In this document: in pieces, positions 17,928 to 27,729 of the stretch | How the letters are laid out: every line of letters starts with the position of its first letter | Numbering within the stretch: the first letter of the stretch is position 1 | From: Hungatella sp. UBA3048 | GTDB lineage: Bacteria; Bacillota; Clostridia; Lachnospirales; Lachnospiraceae | Length of the DNA: 64,000 nt | Direction: 5' to 3' | NCBI GenBank assembly: GCA_002367105.1 | Contig: DFCS01000033.1 | Coordinates: forward strand, 48,848 to 112,847 | Notes under the pieces: generated by a model | The model's database searches: none | Told to the model about the DNA's origin: nothing | What the model saw: the letters and a program-made list of their open reading frames with translations, nothing else | Translations under genes and position numbers: made by a program

Positions 17928-18992
17928 ATGAAACGTTTAAGCAAACGGATTTTAGTGGTTTTTCTGGTTGTTTGGGCTGCTTTTCTGCTTCATGGATGCG
18001 CTCCGCGGGAGCAGGAGAAGGCTACCGAAGAAAGTTCAGCACCAGAGGCAGGCACGAAAGGGGTTCGTGTGGAGAAAGGCCCTAAGATTGGGATAAGTAT
18101 ATACCGCTATGACGATACATTCATGAAGCTGTATCGTTCGGAACTGAAACAATATCTGGAGGAAACCTACCATGCGGAGGTGATCGTGCGCAACGCTGGA
18201 GGAGACCAGGATGAGCAGAACCGGCAGATCAGCCAGTTTATTTCGGATGGCTGTAACGGGATCATAGTAAATCCAGTGGAGGTGTCGGCTGCGCCCGGGC
18301 TTGCTGATGCCTGCAGCCAGGCAGGGATCCCTTTGATTTTCATTAACAGGGAGCCAAACGAGGAGGAGCAGAAGCGGTGGCAGGACAACCATATGGCAGT
18401 GTCCTGCGTTGGAACGGATTCCAGGCAGGCTGGGACTTATCAGGGGGAAATCATACGGGAAATGCCTGATAAAGGAGATATAAACGGCGATGGGGTGGTG
18501 TCTTATGCCATGCTCATGGGAGAGGACGGCAATGAGGACAGCCGTTACCGGACGGAATATTCCATAAAAGCCCTGGAAGAAGGGGGAATGAAGACGGATA
18601 AACTGTTTTCCGGCAATGGAGACTGGAATAAGGATAATGGGAAGAAGCTTGCGCAGGAGGTGTTAACCACCTACGGAAATAGGATAGAGGTGATCTTCTG
18701 CAACAATGATTCCATGGCAAACGGTGCTTTGGAAGCTGCAGAAGAGGCGGGCCGGGTTCCTGGAAAGGATATTTACCTGGTAGGGGTTGACGCCCTTCAG
18801 GATACGGTAAAATATATAAAAGAGGGAAAAATAACCGGGACTGTTTTAAATGATCATGAGGGACAATCCCAAACAGCTGCCGATACTTTGATAAAGATGA
18901 TTGACGGGGAAGATGTGGACACAAGGTATCAGGTGGATTATATCAAGGTCACTGCAATCAGTACCTTTCATACGCTAAAAGGAGAGGATTAA
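17928..18992 (+). CDS. Galactose-binding-type lipoprotein (MglB paralogue)
   Basis: A 354-residue lipoprotein with lipobox LLHGCA (Cys about residue 25). The mature domain tracks MglB motif by motif: IGISIYRYDDTFM, IFINREPNEEE, the calcium loop GDINGDGVVSYAM, VIFCNNDSMANGALEAAE and LVGVDALQDTV. It is clearly a paralogue of the protein at 13178. No permease or ATPase genes accompany it. It heads a run with a DJ-1 protein, another binding protein and a GGDEF-EAL protein, so it may serve sensing or share the MglAC channel; both are inferences. AGGAGA is the ribosome site. Confidence 0.85.
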   Translation: MKRLSKRILVVFLVVWAAFLLHGCAPREQEKATEESSAPEAGTKGVRVEKGPKIGISIYRYDDTFMKLYRSELKQYLEETYHAEVIVRNAGGDQDEQNRQISQFISDGCNGIIVNPVEVSAAPGLADACSQAGIPLIFINREPNEEEQKRWQDNHMAVSCVGTDSRQAGTYQGEIIREMPDKGDINGDGVVSYAMLMGEDGNEDSRYRTEYSIKALEEGGMKTDKLFSGNGDWNKDNGKKLAQEVLTTYGNRIEVIFCNNDSMANGALEAAEEAGRVPGKDIYLVGVDALQDTVKYIKEGKITGTVLNDHEGQSQTAADTLIKMIDGEDVDTRYQVDYIKVTAISTFHTLKGED

Positions 18993-18993
18993 G

Positions 18994-19554
18994 ATGGGAA
19001 AAGTATTTGCGTTTTTCGCTGATGGATCAGAGGAAGTGGAGTTATTGGCAGTTGTGGACGTTTTAAAGAGGGGTGGCCAGGAGGTTACCCTTGTTTCCGT
19101 TACGGGAAAAAGAGAAGTGGTAAGTGCCCATCAGATAAAAATCCAGGCGGATTATGAATTTTCCGAAATAGGCTGTAAAGACGCCGATGTTCTGTTTCTT
19201 CCCGGCGGAATGCCGGGGACCAGGAATTTAGGTGCCCACGAGGGGCTGTTAGATTCCTTAAAGGAAGCCCATAAAGAGAACCGGAGAATCGCGGCGATCT
19301 GCGCTGCTCCAAGTATATTAGGAAGGCTTGGTATCCTGGAAGGGAAAAGAGCAACCTGCTTTCCCGGCTTTGAACCGGAGCTTAAAGGTGCCTTGTATAC
19401 AAAACAGGGAGTTGTTACGGATGGGAATATAACGACCGCCAGGGGATTAGGCTATGCGCTTGATATGGGAATTGAACTTCTGGGCCTTCTGACGGATAAG
19501 GATCATGCCCGCCAGGTAAAGGAGGCCATCCAATACGACCATAGTTCCATGTGA
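18994..19554 (+). CDS. DJ-1/PfpI family protein
   Basis: A 186-residue protein of the DJ-1/ThiJ/PfpI superfamily. It has the conserved Glu (E16 in DGSEEVE) and the nucleophilic cysteine C103 in AAICAAPSILG. Members act as glyoxalase- or deglycase-like, chaperone or redox proteins; the exact activity is not readable from sequence. The start codon follows the previous stop by one base, so it is translated with the sugar-binding lipoprotein. Confidence 0.9.
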   Translation: MGKVFAFFADGSEEVELLAVVDVLKRGGQEVTLVSVTGKREVVSAHQIKIQADYEFSEIGCKDADVLFLPGGMPGTRNLGAHEGLLDSLKEAHKENRRIAAICAAPSILGRLGILEGKRATCFPGFEPELKGALYTKQGVVTDGNITTARGLGYALDMGIELLGLLTDKDHARQVKEAIQYDHSSM

Positions 19555-19569
19555 TGGGTAGGTGAGCAT

Positions 19570-21015
19570 ATGAAAAAAGGATGGGTATTGCCGGTTCTGG
19601 CTGCTGTTTTCATCGGCCTGCTTACCGGATGTGAAAAGAAAGATCCATACGGATTATCGGAAAAAGATCCGGTCACCATTACCATCTGGCATTATTACAA
19701 TGGCGTCCAGAAGGAAGAATTCGACCGTCTGGTGCAGGAGTTTAATGAAAACAAAGGAAGAGAAAAAGGGATCATCGTCAAGGCGTTTAACAAGGGAAGC
19801 ATTGACGAATTGAGCCTTCTTATTAATGAAAGCATTAATAAGAAGATTGGAGCGGAGCCTCTGCCTGATGTTTTTTCTGCTTATGTGGATAAGGTATACG
19901 AAGTGGATCAGATGGGATTGGCAGCAGATTTAAGCGGCTATCTGACTGCAGATGAAATAGCGGAATACGTGGATGCCTATATGGAAGAAGGTAAATTTGA
20001 CAGCTCAGGTGCAATTAAGGTATTCCCTGTCGCCAAGTCTACCGAGATCCTTACTGTGAACAAGACGGACTGGGACAAGTTTGCAGAGGCGACAGGAGAG
20101 ACAGAGGAGGCTCTTTCCACCTGGGAAGGGATCACCCGTGTGGCAGAGTCCTATTATAAATGGACAGACAGCTTAACGGAGGAACCGGATGATGGAAAGG
20201 CTTTTTTTGGAAGGGATGCGTTTGCTAATTATATGATCATCGGCAGCCTTCAGCTGGGCCATGAAATTTTTAAAGAAAAGGATGGGAAAACCGTTCTGGA
20301 TTTTGATAAGCAGACCATGCGCAAACTATGGGACAATTATTACGTTCCCTATGTAAACGGATATTTTGGTTCCTACGGCAAATTTAGAAGTGATGATGTA
20401 AAGACAGGCCAGCTTGCAGCCTTTGTAGGGGCGACCAGCGGAATCTCTTACTTTCCAACCTCAGTGACCCTTGAGGATGGGACCAATTATGCCATAGAAA
20501 GCAAGCTTTACCCTCTTCCCAATTTCCAGGGTACCGTTCCCTGTGCAGTACAGCAGGGGGCTGGTATGATGGTGTTTAAATCTGAGGAAAAAAGAGAGTA
20601 TGCAGCTACACTATTCCTAAAATGGTTTACATGTGTGGAACAGAATATGAAGTTTGCCATTGGTTCCGGTTATCTTCCTGTAAAGAAGGTTGCCGGTAAT
20701 GAAGAACTGCTAAAGCCCTTCCTGGAGGAAGCCGGCGAGAACAGCGGAGTATCACAGAACCTTCTGATAGGCCTTGACACGGCGAATCAGTACCGGCTTT
20801 ACACCTCTAAACCTTTTAACGGCGGCGACCGGGCCAGAAGCGTACTGAATTCCGCTATGGTTATAAAGGCAAAAGAAGATTACGAAGCGATCTGTACTCT
20901 TATGGGGCAGGGAGTGAAACGGGAAAGTGCAGTTGCAGATTTTGTAACAGAAGAAAATTTTGATAACTGGTACAGGAATACAATGGGGCAGTTGGAAGCG
21001 ATTATTGGAGAGTGA
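19570..21015 (+). CDS. Extracellular solute-binding lipoprotein, family 1
   Basis: A 481-residue lipoprotein with lipobox LLTGCE (Cys about residue 18). The mature sequence opens with TITIWHYYNGVQ, a typical start of carbohydrate-type family 1 binding proteins, and has PDVFSAYVDKVYEVDQMG and a C-terminal all-alpha part. Cognate permeases are absent. It stands 3 bases before the GGDEF-EAL gene, so it may feed a ligand signal to that protein; this is a guess from context. Confidence 0.85.
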   Translation: MKKGWVLPVLAAVFIGLLTGCEKKDPYGLSEKDPVTITIWHYYNGVQKEEFDRLVQEFNENKGREKGIIVKAFNKGSIDELSLLINESINKKIGAEPLPDVFSAYVDKVYEVDQMGLAADLSGYLTADEIAEYVDAYMEEGKFDSSGAIKVFPVAKSTEILTVNKTDWDKFAEATGETEEALSTWEGITRVAESYYKWTDSLTEEPDDGKAFFGRDAFANYMIIGSLQLGHEIFKEKDGKTVLDFDKQTMRKLWDNYYVPYVNGYFGSYGKFRSDDVKTGQLAAFVGATSGISYFPTSVTLEDGTNYAIESKLYPLPNFQGTVPCAVQQGAGMMVFKSEEKREYAATLFLKWFTCVEQNMKFAIGSGYLPVKKVAGNEELLKPFLEEAGENSGVSQNLLIGLDTANQYRLYTSKPFNGGDRARSVLNSAMVIKAKEDYEAICTLMGQGVKRESAVADFVTEENFDNWYRNTMGQLEAIIGE

Positions 21016-21018
21016 TTT

Positions 21019-23997
21019 ATGAAGAATAAGAGAAGTGAATCCATTCGCACCCAGCTTCTGGGACCATTGCTGATCCTGCTGGTTCTTCAGGCTGCGGTCA
21101 TTGCAGGTCTGGTATTGTTCGGCGGAGTTTCCATCAAATTAAAGAATAATGAAATTCACATATTAAGTGAAAATACAGAAAGCACAAAGCTTAGCCTTGA
21201 GAAGGAGACTTTTCACCACTGGGTCGTTATGTTTAGTAATTCTGAATTCATAACATCCGGGATCCAGCAAGTGCTTGACAGTGAGGGACGCAGGTCAAGG
21301 GATATCCTTACGGATTATGAACTGAATCGGAAAATCGTTGATAAGGTTATGGAAAAGTCCATAGAAATGCTCCACTTAAGCCATGCGACGGGCGTTTTTA
21401 TGGTTTTAAACGGCCCGGCGGCCAAGAACAGTCCGGCTGAAATGAAAGCAGGCTTTTATTTGCGCAATTCCAATTCAGGAGGATATTTAAAGGATAATTC
21501 GTCCCTTCTCATGGAAAGAGGGCTGCCATCCATAGCGGAAAAATACGACATTCCTCTGGATTCCTTCTGGGAACTTGGCTTTCAGGAAGATGAGGAGAAT
21601 AAAGCCTCCGCCTCTTTTTATAAGAAGCCGTATCTTATGGCGGTTCAGAATCTGGCAGCCAAGGATGATGCCATGAAATTTGCTTACTTAAGCCCTCCTT
21701 TCCGCTTAAGCCCCAGGGATATGCAGGTAATAACCTATTCCATCCCAATCATTCTTAATGACGGCACCGTTGTGGGGGCATGCGGGCTGGAAATCACCTT
21801 AAACCAGCTTGAGCAGATTCTGGGAGAAGACCAGACAAGCGGCAACTTTGAAGAATGCTGGCTTTTAGGTATTCGGAACAAAGGAACAAAAACCATTGTT
21901 CCTGTCGCCTATTCCGGATATCTGTATAACCAGTATTTTAACGAGAGCAAAAGGATTGATTATGAGGATAATGAAGAAGGAAATATCAGTGAGCTGACGT
22001 CTTCTGAGGGAACCGAATGGTATGCCAGCATAAGAAGCTTAGATGTCTACGGAAACAACGGACCCTTTGAGGAAGAAGAGTGGGTATTAGCCGGTATCGC
22101 TCGTCAGAAGGATCTGCTGTCTTTTTATAATGCAATCCGGCGCATGCTTCTTGGCTCCATGGCGGTACCGCTTATATTCAGCCTGTTAGGGGCGTTTGTT
22201 ATAGGAAAAATCATGACGGAACCGATCCGCAGACTGATCGTGGAATTAAGAGGAAAGTCAGGAAGCCGGGGACTTTCCCTTAAAAGAGTGCATATCAGAG
22301 AAATCGATGAACTGACAGAAACCATTGAACAATTAAATCAGGATGTGGAAAGGGCGTCGTCAAAGATTTCGAGTATCCTGGAACATGCCAATGTCCTTAT
22401 TGGCGTATTTGAATATGAGGAGGAGGCTGACCGTGTATTCTGCAGCCGTTCTCTGTTTCAGATGCTGGACTGGGGTAGTATAAAAGAGCCGTACTGTTAT
22501 ATAAAATCTGAAGAATTCAAGAAATACATGGAGAATACCTTTACCGGAATTAAGATAAAAGGGGACCGTGTTTTGCAGTGCCTGGAGGGCCCGGAAGGGA
22601 CGCGCTGGGTGGAATTTATTCTGGACGGATCAAAAAAGGGGACAATTCTTGGGGTGTGCTCCGATGTGACTGCGGATGTAGAGGAAAAGGAAAAGCTGGA
22701 ACGGGAGAGAAATTTTGACCTGTTAACGGAAATTTACAACCGGAGAGCATTCAGGGAACAGGTCGCGGCTGTTATGAACAGGCAGAAGGGGAAGGTATCC
22801 GCACTGATTATGTGGGATCTGGATAATTTAAAATATATTAACGATACATACGGGCATGACGAAGGAGACCGGTACATTGTCCTCTTTGCCGGCTGCTTAA
22901 AGATATTTTCGGAAAAGGGAGGGATTGTAGCCAGATATTCCGGAGATGAATTTGTTACCTTTATGGAAGCAGATGAAAAGGAAGAAATCAGAGAAAAAAT
23001 CCGGGAATTCATGAAACATATACAAAAGTTCTCGCTGAATACGGGCGGAGGATACCAGTTTCCTATCCGTGTGTCGGGAGGACTTTCCTGGTACCCGGAT
23101 GATGCGGCAGACTTTGAGACCCTGTTTAGTTATGCGGATTTTGCCATGTACATGGTAAAGCACAGCGTAAAAGGCGTGGTAAAGGAGTTTGATATAAATG
23201 AATACACCCATAATTCCTATATGCTTGCAGGCAGCGAAGAGCTTAACCGGATGCTTGATAAAAAAGAGGTTCGTTTTGCATTTCAGCCAATTGCAACAAG
23301 GGAAGGAAGGATATATGGATATGAATTGCTGATGCGTCCGAAGTTTGCAAATATGAAGGGAATCAGTGAAGTGTTAAATCTGGCAAGAGCCCAGGCAAAG
23401 CTTTCCCAGATAGAAGCGCTTACCTGGTTTGCAGGACTTAAGGCGGTTGTGGCGGAGGCTATGGCCGGGCAGCTTGGAACTGACGAGAAGCTGTTCATCA
23501 ATTCCATTGCAAGCGTATGTTTAACGGAAGCAGAGCAGACAGAGCTGGAAGAAATCTACGGAGAACTTCTTCACCGGATTGTCATTGAAATGACAGAAAG
23601 CGAACCGGTAAGCCACGATTTCATCCATCGCAAGGTCGACATGGCGAGGCGGTGGAAGGGGCAGGTCGCTGTTGATGATTTCGGGACAGGATATAACAGC
23701 GAAGCCATTCTCCTGCGTATAAGGCCGGATATCATTAAGGTGGATATGAACCTGGTAAAACGGATCCACGAAGACCAGAACCGCCAGATCATTTTGAGGA
23801 ACCTTCTGGATTTTGCAAAGCAAAACAACATAACAGTTCTTGCCGAGGGGGTAGAAACCCCGGAAGAGCTTGAATTTCTTATGAAATGCGGGGTTTCTCT
23901 GTTCCAGGGATATTATATTTCAAGGCCGCAGATGGAGATCAGGCCCCTGGACCCCTACATCGTGAAGCGCATGCAGGAGTTTTCAGGAAAAACCTGA
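21019..23997 (+). CDS. Membrane sensor protein with GGDEF and EAL domains
   Basis: A 992-residue c-di-GMP turnover protein. One helix lies near residues 13-35, a Cache-like extracellular domain extends to about 370, a second helix at about 373-395 is followed by a HAMP/coiled segment and a PAS-like stretch, then a GGDEF domain (about 565-735) and an EAL domain (about 740-985). The GGDEF signature reads YSGDEF, a variant that can be active. The EAL domain looks complete: YELLMRP replaces EAL, with FINSIAS, IEMTES, VDDFGTGYNS, IIKVD and AEGVET all present, so phosphodiesterase activity is likely. The upstream binding-protein gene suggests a nutrient signal. Confidence 0.9.
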   Translation: MKNKRSESIRTQLLGPLLILLVLQAAVIAGLVLFGGVSIKLKNNEIHILSENTESTKLSLEKETFHHWVVMFSNSEFITSGIQQVLDSEGRRSRDILTDYELNRKIVDKVMEKSIEMLHLSHATGVFMVLNGPAAKNSPAEMKAGFYLRNSNSGGYLKDNSSLLMERGLPSIAEKYDIPLDSFWELGFQEDEENKASASFYKKPYLMAVQNLAAKDDAMKFAYLSPPFRLSPRDMQVITYSIPIILNDGTVVGACGLEITLNQLEQILGEDQTSGNFEECWLLGIRNKGTKTIVPVAYSGYLYNQYFNESKRIDYEDNEEGNISELTSSEGTEWYASIRSLDVYGNNGPFEEEEWVLAGIARQKDLLSFYNAIRRMLLGSMAVPLIFSLLGAFVIGKIMTEPIRRLIVELRGKSGSRGLSLKRVHIREIDELTETIEQLNQDVERASSKISSILEHANVLIGVFEYEEEADRVFCSRSLFQMLDWGSIKEPYCYIKSEEFKKYMENTFTGIKIKGDRVLQCLEGPEGTRWVEFILDGSKKGTILGVCSDVTADVEEKEKLERERNFDLLTEIYNRRAFREQVAAVMNRQKGKVSALIMWDLDNLKYINDTYGHDEGDRYIVLFAGCLKIFSEKGGIVARYSGDEFVTFMEADEKEEIREKIREFMKHIQKFSLNTGGGYQFPIRVSGGLSWYPDDAADFETLFSYADFAMYMVKHSVKGVVKEFDINEYTHNSYMLAGSEELNRMLDKKEVRFAFQPIATREGRIYGYELLMRPKFANMKGISEVLNLARAQAKLSQIEALTWFAGLKAVVAEAMAGQLGTDEKLFINSIASVCLTEAEQTELEEIYGELLHRIVIEMTESEPVSHDFIHRKVDMARRWKGQVAVDDFGTGYNSEAILLRIRPDIIKVDMNLVKRIHEDQNRQIILRNLLDFAKQNNITVLAEGVETPEELEFLMKCGVSLFQGYYISRPQMEIRPLDPYIVKRMQEFSGKT

Positions 23998-24015
23998 TTT
24001 AATCATAAATAATAC

Positions 24016-24044
24016 TGGAATTTACGGGACGAGTATGCTATAAT
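24016..24044 (+). promoter_or_regulatory. Promoter of tig
   Basis: TATAAT at 24039-24044 with an extended -10 TG (24036-24037). The -35 (TGGAAT, 24016-24021) is weak, as is usual with an extended -10. Confidence 0.65.
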
Positions 24045-24110
24045 GTTAAATTGAAGTGTAACGCCCTGTTGATTTGGCGGTTCACATATATTTCAAGGAG
24101 GAACCCTTTA

Positions 24111-25397
24111 ATGAGTTTACAAGTAGAAAAATTAGAAAAGAACATGGCAAAATTGACGGTAGAAGTGTCAGCGGAAGAGTTTGATAAGGCTCTTACTGCG
24201 GCTTACAATAAGAATAAGGGCAGATTCAACATCCCTGGTTTCAGGAAAGGGAAAGCTCCTCAGGCCATGGTTGAGAAGATGTATGGAGCAGGCATTCTGT
24301 ATGAAGATGCAGTAAACGAGGCTCTTGATGCAACCTATGGTGATGCGGCGGAAGAAAGCGGACTGGACATTGTATCCAGACCAGAGATTGATATCGTACA
24401 GGTAGAAAAGGGTAAGACCCTGATCTATACGGCAACAGTAGCCGTTAAACCGGACGTAACACTCGGCGAGTATAAAGGAATTGAAGTGACCAAGGCATCT
24501 GCTGAAGTGACCGATGAAGATATTGATTCTGAATTAAAGAGAGTTCAGGAACAGAATTCCAGACTTATCACCGTAGAGGACAGAACTGTTGAAGACGGTG
24601 ACCAGACGGTTATCAACTTTGAAGGCTTTGTAGACGGAAAGACATTTGAAGGCGGAAAGGGTGAGGATTATCCCCTTACCATTGGTTCCCACTCCTTCAT
24701 TGATACCTTTGAAGAGCAGCTGATCGGCAAGAACATCGGCGAAGAGAGTGATATCAACGTGACTTTCCCAAATGAGTATCATGCAACAGAACTGGCAGGA
24801 AAGCCTGCATTATTTAAGGTGACTGTTAAGGAAATCAAGAAAAAAGAACTTCCAGAGTTAAACGATGAGTTTGCCAGCGAAGTTTCTGAATTTGAGACAT
24901 TGGAAGAATACAAGAACGACATCAGGGAAAAGGTTGCTTCCAGAAAAGAGAAAGAAGCGGCAACACAGAACGAAGATCATGTGGTAGAGAAGGTTGTTGA
25001 GAATGCTACCATGGACATTCCTGAGCCGATGATCGACAGCCAGGTGAACAACATGGTTAATGATTACGCCAGAAGAATGCAGAGCCAGGGTCTGTCTCTT
25101 GACCAGTACATGAAATTTACAGGCATGACTCTTCAGTCCTTAAGGGAGCAGATGAAGCCACAGGCTCTTAAGAGAATCCAGACAAGACTGGTACTGGAAG
25201 CAGTTGTGAAAGCAGAAAACATCACTGCATCTGACGAAGCAGTTGAGAAAGAAATTGCCAGCATGGCAGAAGCTTACAAGATGGAAGTTTCTATGGTAAA
25301 AGAATCTCTTGGAGAAGTCGGCATCCAGCAGATGAAGGAAGATCTGGCAGTTCAGGAAGCAGTAGATTTTCTTGTTGCAGAAGCAAAATTAGTTTAA
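24111..25397 (+). CDS. tig: Trigger factor, ribosome-associated chaperone and prolyl isomerase
   Basis: A 428-residue trigger factor. The N-terminal ribosome-binding domain contains the signature GFRKGKAP near residue 45 (FNIPGFRKGKAPQAMVEKMYG). The FKBP-type isomerase domain lies at about 150-245 (VEDGDQTVINFEGFVDGKTF), and the C-terminal arm domain is helical. The start at 24111 has AAGGAGG (24095-24101) ahead; a further upstream ATG lacks a ribosome site. First of the classical tig-clpP-clpX-lon-engB cluster. Confidence 0.95.
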   Translation: MSLQVEKLEKNMAKLTVEVSAEEFDKALTAAYNKNKGRFNIPGFRKGKAPQAMVEKMYGAGILYEDAVNEALDATYGDAAEESGLDIVSRPEIDIVQVEKGKTLIYTATVAVKPDVTLGEYKGIEVTKASAEVTDEDIDSELKRVQEQNSRLITVEDRTVEDGDQTVINFEGFVDGKTFEGGKGEDYPLTIGSHSFIDTFEEQLIGKNIGEESDINVTFPNEYHATELAGKPALFKVTVKEIKKKELPELNDEFASEVSEFETLEEYKNDIREKVASRKEKEAATQNEDHVVEKVVENATMDIPEPMIDSQVNNMVNDYARRMQSQGLSLDQYMKFTGMTLQSLREQMKPQALKRIQTRLVLEAVVKAENITASDEAVEKEIASMAEAYKMEVSMVKESLGEVGIQQMKEDLAVQEAVDFLVAEAKLV

Positions 25398-25409
25398 GAA
25401 GTATCCCTT

Positions 25410-25444
25410 GAATAGATTCCTGGCATTTTGTCCGGAGTCTATTC
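25410..25444 (+). terminator. Hairpin after tig
   Basis: GAATAGATTCC (25410-25420) pairs with GGAGTCTATTC (25434-25444), with one G-T pair. The following T-run is weak, so partial termination or mRNA processing between tig and clpP is possible. Confidence 0.5.
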
Positions 25445-25465
25445 GACTTTGATAAGAGATATCTT

Positions 25466-25562
25466 GCGGTATCCCTTTATGCCCAAAAAACCTGGGCAAA
25501 ATATAGGAAACACCCTACGGGTATCCCTTTATGCCCAAAAAACCTGGGCAAAATATAGGAAA
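25466..25562 (+). repeat. Short intergenic repeat, two tandem units before clpP
   Basis: Two units with a period of exactly 52 bases (ATGCCC at 25479 and 25531), each with GGTATCCCTTTATGCCC, the hairpin loop AAAAAACC, GGGCA and AATATAGGAAA. The period equals that of the tandem at 2515-2649. Here the gene's own AGGAGG follows the repeat. Confidence 0.85.
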
Positions 25563-25583
25563 GAACAGACAGGAGGAAGACAG

Positions 25584-26171
25584 ATGAGTTTAGTACCTTA
25601 TGTCATTGAATCAACCAGTAAGGGCGAACGTTCTTACGATATTTATTCCAGACTTCTCAAGGAGAGGATCATTTTCCTTGGGGAAGAGGTATCCGATGTA
25701 TCGGCAAGCCTTGTTGTGGCCCAGCTGTTATTTTTAGAGGCAGAGGACCCAAATAAGGACATCAACCTCTATATCAACAGCCCTGGCGGTTCCGTTACCG
25801 CAGGCATGGCAATTTATGATACCATGAACTATATTAAATGTGATGTATCTACTGTTTGTATGGGCATGGCAGCCAGCATGGGAGCATTTTTGCTGGCCGG
25901 CGGAGCAAAGGGAAAACGGTTCGCTCTTCCAAATGCGGAGGTTATGATTCATCAGCCATCCGGCGGAGCAAAGGGCCAGGCCACTGAAATCCGAATCGTA
26001 GCTGAGAATATACTGAAGATAAAGAAGCGTTTAAATGAAATCCTGTCAGCAAACACTGGCCAGCCATATGAAGTGATTGAACGTGATACGGAGCGTGACA
26101 ATTACATGAACGCGGAAGAGGCGAAAGCATATGGCCTTATTGATGATATCATCTACAGCCATGACCGATAA
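25584..26171 (+). CDS. clpP: ATP-dependent Clp protease proteolytic subunit
   Basis: A 195-residue ClpP with the catalytic triad S98 ([10 protein letters not shown]), H123 (VMIHQPSGG) and D172 (ERDTERDN). It forms the tetradecameric barrel that degrades substrates unfolded by ClpX or ClpC. The start at 25584 follows CAGGAGGAAGA; longer readings would translate the repeat. No CtsR-type operator was recognised upstream. Confidence 0.96.
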   Translation: MSLVPYVIESTSKGERSYDIYSRLLKERIIFLGEEVSDVSASLVVAQLLFLEAEDPNKDINLYINSPGGSVTAGMAIYDTMNYIKCDVSTVCMGMAASMGAFLLAGGAKGKRFALPNAEVMIHQPSGGAKGQATEIRIVAENILKIKKRLNEILSANTGQPYEVIERDTERDNYMNAEEAKAYGLIDDIIYSHDR

Positions 26172-26335
26172 GCCTTTACGCTAAACAGCCGGGGCGATTT
26201 ATAGGAAACACCCTGCGGTATCCCTTTATACCCGGTAAAACGGGGCGGGCACTGCCAGAAAGCAGGGCAATATATTAGGAGACACCCTGCGGGTATCCCT
26301 TTATGCCCAAAAAGCAGGGCAATGTATTAGGAAAG
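26172..26335 (+). repeat. Short intergenic repeat, about three diverged units before clpX
   Basis: Three GGGC-type hairpin units with different degrees of decay; the last (GGGTATCCCTTTATGCCC, loop, GCAGGGCAATGTATTAGGAAAG) is best preserved. Nearly the whole clpP-clpX gap is repeat. Confidence 0.8.
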
Positions 26336-26349
26336 AATGAGGTGTATAT

Positions 26350-27651
26350 ATGCCGGTCAGAACAGACGACAAGATCCGATGCTCTTTTTGCGGGAAGACC
26401 CAGGACCAGGTAAAGAAGCTCATTGCCGGTTCCAATAATGTCTACATCTGTGACGAATGCATTGATTTGTGCGCAGAGATATTAGAGGAAGAATTTGACA
26501 GCCATGAGGAAGATGTACCTGATTTTGGTGATATCAACCTGATGAAGCCAAAGGAAATCAAGACTTTTTTAGACGATTATGTCATTGGTCAGGACAACGC
26601 AAAAAAGGTATTGTCTGTAGCAGTCTATAATCACTACAAAAGAATTACTTCCAGAAAAAAAATGGATGTAGAAGTGCAAAAGAGCAATATTCTGATGTTA
26701 GGTCCTACCGGCTCTGGTAAAACCTATCTTGCGCAGACGTTGGCAAAGGTTTTAAATGTACCGTTTGCTATTGCAGATGCCACCGCCCTTACAGAAGCTG
26801 GTTATGTTGGCGAGGATGTTGAGAACATCCTTTTAAAGCTCATCCAGGCGGCTGATTATGACATCAGCAGGGCAGAATATGGAATTATCTATATCGATGA
26901 AATTGATAAAATAACAAAGAAGTCGGAAAATGTGTCTATTACCAGAGATGTTTCCGGCGAAGGCGTACAGCAGGCCCTTTTAAAGATCCTGGAGGGTACG
27001 GTTGCTAGTGTTCCGCCTCAGGGAGGAAGAAAGCATCCACACCAGGAGCTTTTACAGATCAATACGACCAATATACTGTTCATCTGCGGAGGCGCCTTTG
27101 ATGGATTGGAAAAAATCATTGAACGCCGGTTAAGTGCCGGTTCCATCGGCTTTAATGCGGAAATTGTAGATAAGAACAAGACAGATATTGATGATCTTCT
27201 GAAAAAGACCCTTCCTCAGGATCTTGTGAAGTTCGGATTGATACCGGAGTTTATCGGCCGGGTGCCGGTAACCGTATCCCTGGAGCTTCTGGATCGGGAA
27301 GCACTTGTGAAGATTTTAACAGAGCCGAAAAATGCCCTGGTCAAGCAGTATCAAAAGCTGTTTGAACTGGATGATGTGAAGCTTGAGCTGACCAGAGAAG
27401 CAGTCGAACGGATTGCGGAGCTGGCAGTGGAGAGAAAAACAGGGGCCAGAGGCTTGCGTTCCATTATGGAAAGCGTAATGATGGAGATGATGTACGAGAT
27501 CCCATCTGACAGCAGCATCGGAATCTGCACGATTACCAGGGATGTTGTAGATAAAAAGGGTGAGCCGGAGCTGATTTACAGGGACACGGCAGTCCCAAGA
27601 AAATCACTGGCTCAGAAGTTAAGAAAAGATAAGACAGGCGAGATCGCATAG
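26350..27651 (+). CDS. clpX: ATP-dependent Clp protease ATP-binding subunit
   Basis: A 433-residue AAA+ unfoldase. The N-terminal zinc domain has four cysteines (C11, C14, C34, C37). Walker A is GPTGSGKT, Walker B is [10 protein letters not shown], and the ClpP-binding loop lies near IGFNAE. Feeds substrates to ClpP. Length is typical (about 420-430). Confidence 0.96.
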   Translation: MPVRTDDKIRCSFCGKTQDQVKKLIAGSNNVYICDECIDLCAEILEEEFDSHEEDVPDFGDINLMKPKEIKTFLDDYVIGQDNAKKVLSVAVYNHYKRITSRKKMDVEVQKSNILMLGPTGSGKTYLAQTLAKVLNVPFAIADATALTEAGYVGEDVENILLKLIQAADYDISRAEYGIIYIDEIDKITKKSENVSITRDVSGEGVQQALLKILEGTVASVPPQGGRKHPHQELLQINTTNILFICGGAFDGLEKIIERRLSAGSIGFNAEIVDKNKTDIDDLLKKTLPQDLVKFGLIPEFIGRVPVTVSLELLDREALVKILTEPKNALVKQYQKLFELDDVKLELTREAVERIAELAVERKTGARGLRSIMESVMMEMMYEIPSDSSIGICTITRDVVDKKGEPELIYRDTAVPRKSLAQKLRKDKTGEIA

Positions 27652-27670
27652 GTCCCTGCATGAGTCAGGA

Positions 27671-27708
27671 AGGTGTTACAGCGAGAAAATCTGCTGGAAC
27701 ACCTTTTT
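27671..27708 (+). terminator. Terminator or attenuator between clpX and lon
   Basis: A 12-bp stem with one mismatch (27671-27682 with 27693-27704), a 10-base loop and a T-run at 27704-27708, only 22 bases before the lon start codon. It leads straight into the lon ribosome site, so it would reduce or regulate lon readthrough. Confidence 0.75.
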
Positions 27709-27729
27709 GAATGCAAAGGAGAGAACACA

